From assembly GCF_002575655.3 (NCBI RefSeq), contig NC_053038.3, forward strand, positions 142,058,885 through 142,122,884: DNA of 64,000 bases, given 5' to 3'. Under the pieces are notes generated by a model. The model did no database searches and was not told where the DNA came from. It saw only the letters and a list, made by a program, of their open reading frames with translations. The position numbers and the translations under genes are program-made. Origin of the DNA: Aegilops tauschii subsp. strangulata. Its lineage: Eukaryota > Streptophyta > Magnoliopsida > Poales > Poaceae. Below, one piece after another: positions 45,901 through 55,999 of this stretch (position 1 is the stretch's first letter; every line of letters starts with the position of its first letter).

Positions 45901-47216
45901 GTGGCCGGGCATTCCTAGCCCTTGCCGCAAGTCCTCGAGACGGGGCAACGGGGTCACATCTTTCGTGAGTCTCTGCTTGTTACCGCGCGTTCCTAATGCA
46001 CTATGATTTGGATATTTGATCCGAGGGGCCTCTGGCCTGATAGCACTAAGCATCACGTGGGCATAATATGGGCGTTCTGCATCGTATGCATCAGCCGAAG
46101 CTTAATAGACGTCAGCGACTGAGCGGCGCACGCCGGGTTGGACTGCGTAAGCACCTGCCTTTTTGAAGGAGGTAGCTAGGTCTGCTCACCAGCCACGTAC
46201 GCAACGTGCAGGAGTTCCCGGGGAGATGGCCCATGACCCCTAGGGGCATAGGTTTAGTCCGGCGTGCTTGACCTCTCTATTAAGCCTAGGTCGGGTTGCG
46301 GCGTATTATTTGGCCGAGGCCGGGCATGACCCAGGAAAGTGTGTCCGGCCGGAGTTAATTGAGCGTGGTGGGTAAGTTGGTGCACCCCTGCAGGGAAGAA
46401 AACATCTATCGATAGCATGTCCTACGGTAACGGACACTTGGAGTTGTATCCCGATCGATACAACTAGAACTGGATACTTGAGATGAGAAATGGATTGTGA
46501 TGAGAAATGGATAGTATGGCTCTGGGATTGCTTTCTCGCAGGGAGTCGAGAAAGGGTCTTTGGCCGAGGTTGATAACACTACTACTGCTTTACTTTATGC
46601 TACTCTTATCTCTCTTCTGATGCTGCAAGATGCTTGGTGCTGCTTGAAGATGCTAGTCTTCGATAGGCTAGGCTTTCCCCTTCTCTTCTGGCATTCTGCA
46701 GTCCAATCCACAGATACAGCGCATTTCCTTGATACCGATGCATATGTAGTGTAGATCCTTGCTTGCGAGTACTTTGGATGAGTACTCACGATTGCTTTGC
46801 TCCCCCTTTTCCCCCCTTTCTTCTTCTTTCTGGTTGATGCAACCAGATGTTGGAGCCCAGGAGCCAGATGCCACTGTCGATGCCTACTACTACGTGGAGA
46901 CCGTCGACGACCAGGAGTAGTTAGGAGGCTCCCAGGCAGGAGGCCTTGCCTTTTCGATCGATGTTGCTTTTGTGCTAGCCTTCTTAAGGCAAACTTGTCT
47001 AACCTATGTCTGTACTCAGATATTGTTGCTTCCGCTGACTTTTGTGTTTTTGAGCTTATGTATTCGAGCCCTCGAGGCCCCTGGCTTGTAATATAAAGCT
47101 TGTATTATTTTAATTTGTGTCTAGAGTTGTGTTGTGATATCTTCCCGTGAGTCCCTGATCTTGATCGTACACATTTGCGTGTATCATTAGTGTACGATTG
47201 AATCGGGTGCGTCACA
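42962..47216 (+). repeat. 3' LTR of LARD
   Basis: TGTAACGCCCCGG...GGGTGCGTCACA, 4255 bp. Relative to the 5' LTR it lacks the long C-run and has a 17-bp local duplication (GATGAGAAATGGAT twice at 46482-46512). Confidence 0.92.
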
Positions 47217-48006
47217 CCAGGCCTGCTGCAGATGCAACTTACGACGTTAAGAACATCTGGCAGAGCAAAGTTGATGACTACTCGATAGTTCAGTGTGCCA
47301 TGCTTTACGGCTTAGAACCGGGGCTTCAACGACGTTTTGAACGTCATGGAGCATATGAGATGTTCCACGAGTTGAAGTTAATATTTCATGCAAATGCTCG
47401 GAATGAGAGATATGAAGTCTCCAATAAGTTCTAAGCTGCAAGACGGAGGAGAATAGTTCTGTCAGTGAACATATACTCAAAATGTCTGGGTATAACAATC
47501 ACTTGATTCAACTGGGAGTTAATCTTTCGGATGATAGTGTCATTGACAGAATTCTTCAATCACTGCCACCAAGCTACAAGAGCTTCGTGATGAACTATAA
47601 TATGCAAGGGATGGATAAGACAATTCCCGAGCTCTTCGTGATACTAAAGGCTGCGGAGGTAGAAATCAAGAAGGAGCATCAAGTGTTGATGGTCAACAAG
47701 ACCACCAGTTTCAAGAAAAAGGGCAAAGGGAAGAAGAAGGGGAACTTCAAGAAGAATAGCAAACAAGTTGCTGCTCAAGAGAAGAAACCCAAGTCTGGAC
47801 CTAAGCCTGAGACTGAGTGCTTCTACCGCAAGCAGACTGGACACTGGAAGCGGAACTGCCCCAAGTATTTGGCGAATAAGAAGGATGGCAAGGTGAACAA
47901 AGGTATATGTGATATACATGTTATTGATGTGTACCTTACTAGAGCTCGCAGTAGCACCTGGGTATTTGATACTGGTTCTGTTGCTAATATTTGCAACTTG
48001 AAATAG
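47217..48006 (+). pseudogene. Copia gag C-terminus and protease (after LARD)
   Basis: Gag resumes (IWQSKVDDYSIVQCAMLYGL) and is open until a TAA at about 47432, where two bases are missing relative to the Angela copy; the protein continues in another frame from 47482 (MSGYNNHLIQLGV). The nucleocapsid knuckle reads CFYRKQTGHWKRNC, with Cys2 changed to Arg. The protease motif VFDTGS is present near 47965 and TAG follows at 48004-48006. Confidence 0.88.
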
Positions 48007-48147
48007 GGACTACGGATTAAGCGAAGACTGGCTAAGGACGAGATTACGATGCGCGTGGGAAATGGTTCCAAAGTCGATGTGATCGCCGTCGGCACACTAC
48101 CTCTACATCTACCTTGGGGATTAGTTTTAGACCTAAATAATTGTTAA

Positions 48148-49677
48148 TTGGTGCCAGCGTTAAGCATGAACATTATATCTGGATCTTGTTTGATGCGAGA
48201 CGGTTATTCATTTAAATCTGAGAATAATGGTTGTTCTATTTATATGAGTAATATCTTTTATGGTCATGCACCCTTGAAGAGTGGTCTATTTTTGTTGAAT
48301 CACGATAGTAGTGATACACATATTCATAATGTTGAAGCCAAAAGATGCAGAGTTGATAATGATAGTGCAACTTATTTGTGGCACTGCCGTTTGGGTCACA
48401 TTGGTGTAAAGCGCATGAAGAAACTTCATACTGATGGACTTTTGGAATCACTTGATTATGAATCACTTGGTACTTGCGAACCATGCCTTATGGGCAAGAT
48501 GACTAAAACTCTGTTCTCCGGAACAATGGAGCGAGCAACAGATTTGTTGGAGATCATGCATACTGATGTATGTGGTCCGATGAATGTTGAGGCTCGCGGC
48601 GGGTATCGTTATTTTCTAACCTTCACAGATGATTTGAGCAGATATGGGTATATCTACTTAATGAAACATAAGTCTGAAACATTTGAAAAGTTCAAAGAAT
48701 TTCAGAGTGAAGTGGAAAATCATCATAACAAGAAAATAAAGTGTCTACGATCTGATCGTGGAGGAGAATATTTGAGTTACGAGTTTGGTCTACATTTGAA
48801 ACAATGCGGAATAGTTTCACAACTCACGCCACCCGGAACACCACAGCGTAATGGTGTGTCCGAACGTCATAATCGTACTTTACTAGATATGGTGAGATCT
48901 ATGATGTCTCTTACTGATTTGTCGTTATCGTTTTGGGGTTATGCTTTAGAGACGGCTGCATTCACGTTAAATAGGGCACCATCAAAATCTGTTGAGACTA
49001 CGCCTTATGAACAGTGGTTTGGCAAGAAACCAAAGTTGTCGTTTCTTAAAGTTTGGGGCTGTGATGCTTATGTGAAAAAGCTTCAACCTGATAAGCTCGA
49101 ACCCAAATCGGAGAAATGTGTCTTCATAGGATACCCAAAGGAAACTGTTGGGTACACCTTCTATCACAGATCCGAAGGCAAGACATTAGTTGCTAAGAAT
49201 GGATCCTTTCTAGAGAAGGAGTTTCTCTCGAAAGAAGTGAGTGGGAGGAAAGTAGAACTTGATGAGGTAACTGTACCTGCTCCCTTATTGGAAAGTAGTT
49301 CATCACAGAAACCGGTTCCTGTGACACCTACATCAATTAGTGAGGAAGCTAATGATATTGATCATGAAACTTCATATCAAGTTACTACTGAACCTCGTAG
49401 GTCAACCAGAGTAAGATCCGCACCAGAGTGGTACGGTAATCCTATTCTGGAGGTCATGTTACTTGACCAAGGCGAACCTACGAACTATGAAGAAGCGATG
49501 GTGAGCCCAGATTCCGCAAAATGGCTTGAGGCCATGAAATCTGAGATGGGATCCATGTATGAGAACAAAGTGTGGACTTTGGTTGACTTGCCCGATGATC
49601 GACAAGCCATTGAGAATAAATGGATCTTCAAGAAGAAGACTGACGCTGACGGTGATGTTACTGTCTATAAAGCTTGA
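48148..49677 (+). pseudogene. Copia integrase and RT N-terminus
   Basis: 509 codons in frame with the upstream 47482 segment, after TAG 48004 and TAA 48145. Integrase zinc site (WHCRLGH...CEPC), catalytic D139 (HTDVCGP), D203 (RSDRGGEY) and E239 (NGVSERHN) are all present. The linker (RRSTRVRSAPEWYGNP) leads to RT KWIFKKKTDADG. Ends at TGA 49675-49677, in frame with the following ORF. Confidence 0.92.
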
Positions 49678-49743
49678 CTTGTTGCAAAAGGTTTTCGACA
49701 AGTTCAAGGGATTGACTACGATGAGACTTTCTCACCCGTAGCG

Positions 49744-50919
49744 ATGCTTAAGTCTGTCCAAATCATGTTAGCAATTGCTGCATTTTATGATTATGAAATT
49801 TGGCAAATGGATGTAAAAACTGCATTCCTGAATGGATTTCTGGAAGAAGAGTTGTATATGATGCAACCAGAAGGTTTTGTCGATCCAAAGGGAGCTAACA
49901 AAGTGTGCAAGCTCCAGCGATCCATTTATGGACTGGTGCAAGCCTCTCGGAGTTGGAATAAACGTTTTGATAGTGTGATCAAAGCATATGGTTTTATACA
50001 GACTTTTGGAGAAGCCTGTATTTACAAGAAAGTGAGTGGGAGCTCTGTAGCATTTCTGATATCATATGTGGATGACATATTGCTGATTGGAAATGATATA
50101 GAATTTCTGGATAGCATAAAAGGATACTTGAATAAGAGTTTTTCAATGAAAGACCTCGGTGAAGCTGCTTACATATTAGGCATGAAGATCTATAGAGATA
50201 GATCAAGACGCTTGATAGGACTTTCACAAAGCACATACCTTGACAAAGTTTTGAAGAAGTTCAAAATGGATCAAGCAAAGAAAGGGTTCTTGCCTGTGTT
50301 ACAAGGTGTGAAGTTGAGTCAGACTCAATGCCCGACCACTGGAAAAGATAGGGAGAAAATGAAAGATGTTCCCTATGCTTCAGCCATAGGCTCTATCATG
50401 TATGCAATGCTGTGTACCAGACCTGATGTGTGTCTTGCTATTAGCCTAGCAGGGAGGTACCAAAGTAATCTAGGAGTGGATCACTGGACAGCGGTCAAGA
50501 ACATCCTGAAATACCTGAAAAGGACTAAGGATATGTTTCTCGTTTATGGAGGTGACAAAGAGCTAGTCGTAAATAGTTACGTCGATGCAAGCTTTGACAC
50601 TGATCCAGATGATTCTAAATCGCAAACCGGATACGTGTTTACATTGAACGGTGCAGCTGTCAGTTGGTGCAGTTCTAAACAAAGCGTCGTGGCGGGATCT
50701 ACGTGTGAAGCGGAGTACATAGCTGCTTCGGAAGCAGCAAATGAAGGAGTCTGGATGAAGGAGTTCATATCCGATCTAGGTGTCATACCTAGTGCATCGG
50801 GTCCAATGAAAATCTTTTGTGACAATACTGGTGCAATTGCCTTGGCAAAGGAATCCAGATTTCACAAGAGGACCAAGCACATCAAGAGACGCTTCAATTC
50901 CATCCGGGACCAAGTCTAG
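49744..50919 (+). pseudogene. Copia reverse transcriptase and RNase H
   Basis: 391 codons in the same frame. WQMDVKTAFLNG (D23), YGLVQASRSWN, YVDD at about 108-111, RNase H YVDASFDTD and GSTCEAEYIAASEA. TAG 50917-50919 cuts the last part, which continues (HTDLNVADLLTKPLP) with one more stop to the PPT. Confidence 0.92.
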
Positions 50920-51070
50920 GTGGGAGACATAGAGATTTTCAAGATACATACGGATCTGAATGTTGCAGACCTGTTGACTAAGCCTCTTCCATGAGCAAAA
51001 CATGATCAGCACCAAAACTCCATGGGTGTTAGAACCATTACTGTGTAATCTAGATTATTGACTCTAGTGC

Positions 51071-51081
51071 AAGTGGGAGAC
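51071..51081 (+). other. Polypurine tract of WIS-like copia
   Basis: AAGTGGGAGAC directly before TGAAGGAAATATGCC. Confidence 0.85.
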
Positions 51082-52817
51082 TGAAGGAAATATGCCCTAG
51101 AGGCAATAATAAAGTTATTATTTATTTCCTCATATCATGATAAATGTATATTATTCATGCTAGAATTGTATTAACCGGAAACATAATACATGTGTGAATA
51201 CATAGACAAACATAGTGTCACTAGTATGCCTCTACTTGACTAGCTCGTTAATCGAAGATGGTTCAGTTTCCTAGCCATGGACATGAGTTTTCATTTGATT
51301 AACGGGATCACATCATTAGGAGAATGATGTGATTGACTTGACCCATTCCGTTAGCTTAGCACTTGATCATTTAGTATGTTGCTATTGCTTTCTTCATGAC
51401 TTATACATGTTCCTATGACTATGAGATTATGCAACTCCCGTTTACCGGAGGAACACTTTGTGTGCTACCAAACGTCACAACATAACTGGGTGATTATAAA
51501 GGTGCTCTACAGGTGTCTCCGAAGGTACTTGTTGAGTTGGCGTATTTCGAGATTAGGATTTGTCACTCCGATTGTCGGAGAGGTATCTCTGGGCCCTCTA
51601 GGTAATGCACATCACTATAAGCCTTGCAAGTGTGACTAATGAGTTAGTTGCGGGATGATGCATTACGTAACGAGTAAAGAGACTTGTCGGTAACGAGATT
51701 GAACTAGGTATTGAGATACCGACGATCGAATCTCGGGCAAGTAACATACCGATGACAAAGGGAACAACGTATGTTGTTATGCGGTTTGACCGATAAAGAT
51801 CTTCGTAGAATATGTAGGAGCCAATATGAGCATCCAGGTTACGCTATTGGTTATTGACCGGATACGTGTCTGGGTCATGTCTACATAGTTCTCGAACCCG
51901 TAGGGTCCGCACGCTTAAAGTTTGGTGACGATCGGTATTATGAGTTTTTGTGTTTTGATGTACCGAAGGTAGTTCGGAGTCCCGGATATGATCACGGACA
52001 TGACGAGGAGTCTCGAAATGGTCGAGACATAAAGATCGATATATTGGACGACTATATTCGGACACCGGAAGTGTTCCGAGTGGTTTCGGAGAAAAAACGG
52101 AGTACCGGGGGGTTACCGGAACCCCCCGGGGAGTTAATTGGGCCTCATGGGCCTTAGTGGGAGAAGAGGAGGGGCGGCCAGGGCAGCCGCGCGCCCCCTC
52201 CCCCTCTAGTCCGAATTGGACAAGGAGTGGGGGCGGCGCCCCCCTTTTTCCTTCTCCTCCTCTCTCCCTTCCTCTCCTCTCCTACTCCAACAAGGAAAAG
52301 GAGGAGTCCTACTCCCGGTGGGAGTAGGACTCCCCCCTTGGCGCGCCCTCCTCCTGGTCGGCCGCCTCCCCCCTTGCTCCTTTATATACGGGGGCAGTGG
52401 GGCACCCTAGAACACACAAGTTGATCTGTTGATCTATTCCAGCCGTGTGCGGTGCCCCCCTCCACCATATTCCACCTCGGTCATATCGTAGCGGTGCTTA
52501 GGCAAAGCCCTGCGTCGGTAGCAACATCATCACCATCATCACATCGTCGTGCTGACAGAACTCTCCCGTGAAGCTCTGCTGGATCGGAGTTCGCAGGACG
52601 CCATCGAGCTGAACGTGTGCTGAACTCAGAGGTGTCGTACGTTCGGTACTTGGATCGATCGGATCGTGAAGACGTACGACTACATCAACCGCGTTGTGCT
52701 AACGCTTCCGCTTTCAGTCTACGAGGGTACGTGGACACACTCTCCCCTCTCGTTGCTATGCATCACCATGGTCCTGTGTGTGCGTAGGAAATTTTTTGAA
52801 ATTACTACGTTCCCCAA
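51082..52817 (+). repeat. 3' LTR of WIS-like copia (last 2 bp missing)
   Basis: 1736 bp, ending CGTTCCCCAA where the 5' LTR has CGTTCCCCAACA. Only a few percent differences from the 5' LTR by eye. Confidence 0.92.
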
Positions 52818-52818
52818 G

Positions 52819-52890
52819 CTTATATTGGCAATAGAACCAGCACCACAAAACCTAGGATATCGCAACTATGTTGCTCGCTCCTTTGCTCTT
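52819..52890 (+). pseudogene. Exon-like segment 2, right half
   Basis: Continues the frame of 32189-32216 with AYIGNRTSTTKPRISQLCC and ends at donor CTT|GTTAGT. With the left half it forms a 100-nt exon ending in phase 1. Confidence 0.4.
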
Positions 52891-53430
52891 GTTAGTACCT
52901 GTTGTCTTGTATCGCTGTACTTACATTCATACTTGGTTGATTATGTGCATCAGTGTGCATGATAACTTGCATATCCACTGTTCTCTCCTAATTATCAGAT
53001 CTATATTAATGCTTACATTAATGTAGAAAAAACCAATGCTTATGAAGAATTTTAGCTCTACATTGTTCTTGTAAGTATCTGTTGTCCTTTATCACTGTAC
53101 TTATATTGTCAGCTAAATGTTCATGTACCATCACTTTGCAGCTTATTTTCCCTTGGCATCCATTTTGTACACATCAGATCTATGTTTACTCTTACCAAAA
53201 TGTTGAATAAAACCAATGCTACTAAAGATGTTTAGCTCTGCATTACTCTTGATAGTACCTTTTGGATGTATGATGTACCTACATTTATAGCTACTTGATT
53301 ATGTAGAATCACTCTGCATCTTAGCTCGAATAATGTCCATTTGTTCCTATATTATCACTTCTATATTTACTCTTAACAAAATGTAGAATAAAGGTAATGC
53401 TTATGAAGAAGACTCTGTGGTAAACTTCTT
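52891..53430 (+). repeat. Three 180-bp tandem repeats
   Basis: Unit starts at 52891, 53071 and 53251, exactly 180 bp apart (GTTAGTACCT, GTAAGTATCT, GATAGTACCT); the block after 53431 (GAATTGCCCC) keeps the register. Each unit has TGTACTTA.ATT in its first part, ATCAGATCTAT in the middle and GTAGAAT/AAAACCAATGCT at its end. Confidence 0.75.
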
Positions 53431-53491
53431 GAATTGCCCCTCCCCGATCAACATGGAAAAGGGCTTTATAGAGCTGGTCTTCATTACTAAC
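53394..53491 (+). pseudogene. Exon-like segment 3 (tentative)
   Basis: With acceptor AATAAAG|GT the phase matches segment 2, and 32 codons are open (EEDSVVNFLNCPSPINMEKG...ELVFITN) to a consensus donor AAC|GTAAGT. The acceptor lacks a good polypyrimidine tract, so the start is uncertain. Confidence 0.35.
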
Positions 53492-53720
53492 GTAAGTTTG
53501 TCCTTCTCGAGCCTTCAAACTTTGTTGTGTATATTTGGATAGCAATGACTGCAACTGCTGTTTATTTTTGTCGTTTGCATCAAATTGCATGTTTAAAGTT
53601 TATTGTGAAGAAGTTCATAAACATAAGTTTCTCCTTCTCAATTTCAGTTTTTAGTTGTACAACATACTTCCTTATTCATACCATGTAAATTAAACTAAAC
53701 GTAGCAAGTGATCTACCTTA

Positions 53721-54130
53721 GCACTGCATGTATGCTTGTATTGTTGATCTGTAATCCAGTGGTGTGGTCAAACTACCAACTCCAAGACAATGTCATATCC
53801 TGCTATATCTTAACTATGAACAATGCATATTATGTTCATGTTATTTAAATCGTGTCTCTTTATTTACCAATCTGAATGGGATAAATTGACAGTACACTCA
53901 CCATCGATGCTTATACATCTTTAGCCCTGCATGTATGCTTGTGTTCTTCATATGTAATCCAGTGGTGTGGTGAAGCTGGCCACTCGTGCACAATGCCATT
54001 TCCTGCCATGTCTTAACTGTGAATAATGTTTATTCTATTTTAATCCAGTCTCTTTATTTGCCATTAAAAACGGGATGAATCGACACCACTATTGCTTATA
54101 TGTGCAAAGCATGTTATATGTCTGCTTTTT
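53721..54130 (+). repeat. Two direct repeats of about 213 bp
   Basis: GC.CTGCATGTATGCTTGT at 53721 and 53934, followed in both by GTAATCCAGTGGTGTGGT, then CAATG.CAT.TCCTGC.AT, TCTTAACT.TGAA.AATG, and TCTCTTTATTT.CCA. The unit differs from the 180-bp repeat. Confidence 0.75.
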
Positions 54131-54140
54131 TCTCTTTCAG

Positions 54141-54173
54141 GGTGATATCACTGATGCCAAGAACTGCCAATGA
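54141..54173 (+). pseudogene. Exon-like segment 4 with stop codon
   Basis: After a strong acceptor (TTTTTCTCTTTCAG) the codons GDITDAKNCQ and TGA follow in the phase left by segment 3. It could be the C-terminus of the protein started at or before 30189. Confidence 0.35.
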
Positions 54174-54539
54174 TGCTATGCAGCTAGAGTTGGATATAAG
54201 CGTCAAAGAAGTGCAGTCATCATGTTGCTCAGCTGCTTGCGCTGCAGCTCCCAGGTAGGGCTAACCTTTCTTGAACGGTGTTGAAGTGTTGTCGGTTTTG
54301 TATATTATTTTAGGAGGCGTGTTTATTTGCATTGGTGGCGACCTTTGATGCCCAGTGTATGTAATATGTTGTCTGGTTGCGCTTTATTATCGCTGGCGGC
54401 GAACTTTTATGCCAAGTGCATGTAATATGCAGTAATTTCTTTGTTGTATAGTCTAGGTATATTCTTCGTCATGATACTGTAATTTAGTTTCTGTATATGT
54501 TGTCGTCGCTCCCTGAAAAGGCCGTAAGCTTTGACGGAG

Positions 54540-55480
54540 CGCAATGGGCCTAAACGTTCGGTTTATATTATATAAAAAAATTACGTTACTAAAACTGGCC
54601 CGCCCGCCAATCGTTGTGAATGGGCTGAAAAGTGGGCCTACAATCATGTCCGGCCAATAGCAGTCCTAGACATAAACTCACCAACTATTAGTTCTTGCCT
54701 AAGTTGGGACAGAAAATAGAATGGGCTTTTAACAGTCTGAAAAGTAGAATGGGCATGAACAGTGTGGGAGGACCATGGTTTGCCTAGCCACAAAACGGGT
54801 TGTTGACAGGCCAAAATATGTGTCGAGCCACAGTTGGCCCAATAACATTATGGGTCATAAGCAGGCTGGTTGCAAAGCGGGCCATCATTAGGCCCAGTTA
54901 TCTCACAGGCCTTTAATGGGCCAATAGTCAGGTTGGGATAAAATGTATCCACAAAGACTACGGGTCTTTAAGAGGCTGAAAGTCACTTGTCCCAGAAATA
55001 GGCCCACATGCAGCACAGGTCGTGAAATGGCCGGAAGTGAAACCGGGCCGACAACGACCCATATCTACCAATGGCCATTAACAAGCCGAAAGTAATATCG
55101 GGCTGAACTATTACATGGGCCTTTAAGAGGACATAGTTCAAATGCGCCCCCAATGGGGCTGAAAGCACCGTGCGTGTTAATGGGCTAGATCATATATGGG
55201 CCATAATTTGGCCCAAAAGATGTCAGGTAGTTAACGGGCCGGATCCGATATGGGTCGTCATTTGGCCCAAAACATGCCAGATTGTTAATGGGCCAGATCT
55301 GATGTGGGCTACCATTTGGCCCAAAACGTGACAAACATCTAACGGGTCGGATCTTATGTGGGCCGTAATTTGGCCCAGACCATGGCAGGCTGTTAATGGG
55401 CCGGCCCAATAGAGTATGACAAAATCTTGTGGGCCCTTGGCTCGGTCGGCCTTTTTTTTATCTTAAATGGGCTACTGTTG
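54540..55480 (+). promoter_or_regulatory. Dense TGGGC(C/T) motif region
   Basis: By eye I count about 23 TGGGCC/TGGGCT motifs on the two strands in roughly 940 bp; about one is expected by chance. TGGGCY is the plant site II element bound by TCP factors. Part of the density comes from the 54-bp tandem array at 55177. Confidence 0.55.
55177..55410 (+). repeat. 54-bp tandem array (subterminal CACTA repeat)
   Basis: Starts at 55177, 55230, 55284, 55338 and 55392 (GTTAATGGGC and variants), spacing 53-54 bp. Each unit has GTTAA.GGGCC.GATC, then TATGGGCC, then ATTTGGCCCAAAA. Confidence 0.85.
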
Positions 55481-55911
55481 GGCCATGCCATGTGTTGAGG
55501 TATCATAGGCGCATTCCCTCCATTGTGCGGATGACATCTGTCCCAACTTTGTGCCGACACATGGATCCTTCGGCGAATGAGAATTTTACACGTGGAAAAT
55601 CCCCATTGGTCCGGGCTGTTAACAGGTTATTGGATACAAACTGGAACCCGATAGCTTAACGGCGACCCGCTATGGTGGATGCCACGTGTCGGTTACCCTT
55701 GACAAAAACACTTCCATGACGCGCCATTTATCGTCATGGAAGTGGACACTTCCGTGATGAAAATTTTGGTATTGTCATGGAACACTTCTACGACACCACG
55801 GGTATGATTATCTTGATTCTGTCATAAAATCATCATGAATGTACATACATAACAGAAAACGTGACCTACTGTGACAACCACGTATCATCACGAAAGTGGT
55901 TTTTTGTAGTG

Positions 55912-55999
55912 TAAGTGGGACTGGCTAGCCCATCCCATTTAAATTTCTTTAGTGGGATCCCATTGGACAGAAAGAAATTTAATTGGGTTATCCCACTTA
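55912..55999. repeat. 88-bp hairpin with TAAGTGGGA ends
   Basis: Outer arms TAAGTGGGA (55912-55920) and TCCCACTTA (55991-55999) are perfect inverted repeats. Inside, CCCATTTAAATTTCTTT (55934-55950) pairs with AAAGAAATTTAATTGGG (55971-55987) with one mismatch. The first three bases are also the presumed CACTA TSD. Confidence 0.65.

Larger units (their letters stand above)
35340..47216 (+). mobile_element. LARD (large retrotransposon derivative, Sukkula-like)
   Basis: 11,877 bp: two LTRs of 4256 and 4255 bp around a 3366-bp interior with no intact coding region. A PBS TGGTATCAGAGCC lies three bases after the 5' LTR and a purine-rich GTAGTGGAGGAGATT before the 3' LTR. LTR about 4.5 kb and interior about 3.5 kb are the dimensions described for barley/wheat LARDs; the Sukkula name is inferred from that architecture. 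A decayed gypsy protease-like motif in the interior suggests a gypsy ancestor. LTRs differ at roughly 2% in stretches I compared. Confidence 0.9.
32217..52817 (+). mobile_element. WIS/Angela-like copia element, interrupted by a LARD element
   Basis: LTRs at 32217-33962 and 51082-52817 (TGAAGGAAATATGCCC...CGTTCCCCAACA), PBS at 33964, leader, gag from 35181, pol to about 50990, PPT before 51082. The LARD at 35340-47216 sits in gag. Coding decay: TGA at 35265, frameshift near 47432, TAG 48004, TAA 48145, TGA 49675, TAG 50917. The left flank ends TGCAG; the right junction reads CCCCAA|GCTTAT, so the last two LTR bases and most of the TSD are missing. Confidence 0.93.
52818..55911 (+). mobile_element. 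Right part of a CACTA-type transposon
   Basis: The right terminus GGTTTTTTGTAGTG at 55911 is CACTACAAAAAACC inverted, a CACTA end. The preceding 230 bp carry repeated subterminal motifs (CGTCATGGAAGTG, CTTCCGTGATG, GTCATGGAACAC, CATCATGAATG). Upstream are a 54-bp tandem array, two other arrays and exon-like segments. TAA (55912-55914) would be the 3-bp TSD. I did not find the left terminus; the element probably includes 28250-32216 with its TE insertions. No transposase (TNP2) motifs are seen. Confidence 0.65.

Noticed and set aside
47644..48095. Minus-strand frames opposite copia gag-protease
   Set aside because: They are shadows of the real plus-strand coding sequence.
52891..55410. Regularly spaced repeats as a CRISPR-like array
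   Set aside because: Units are 54-213 bp, diverged, have no unique spacers, and lie in plant transposon DNA.
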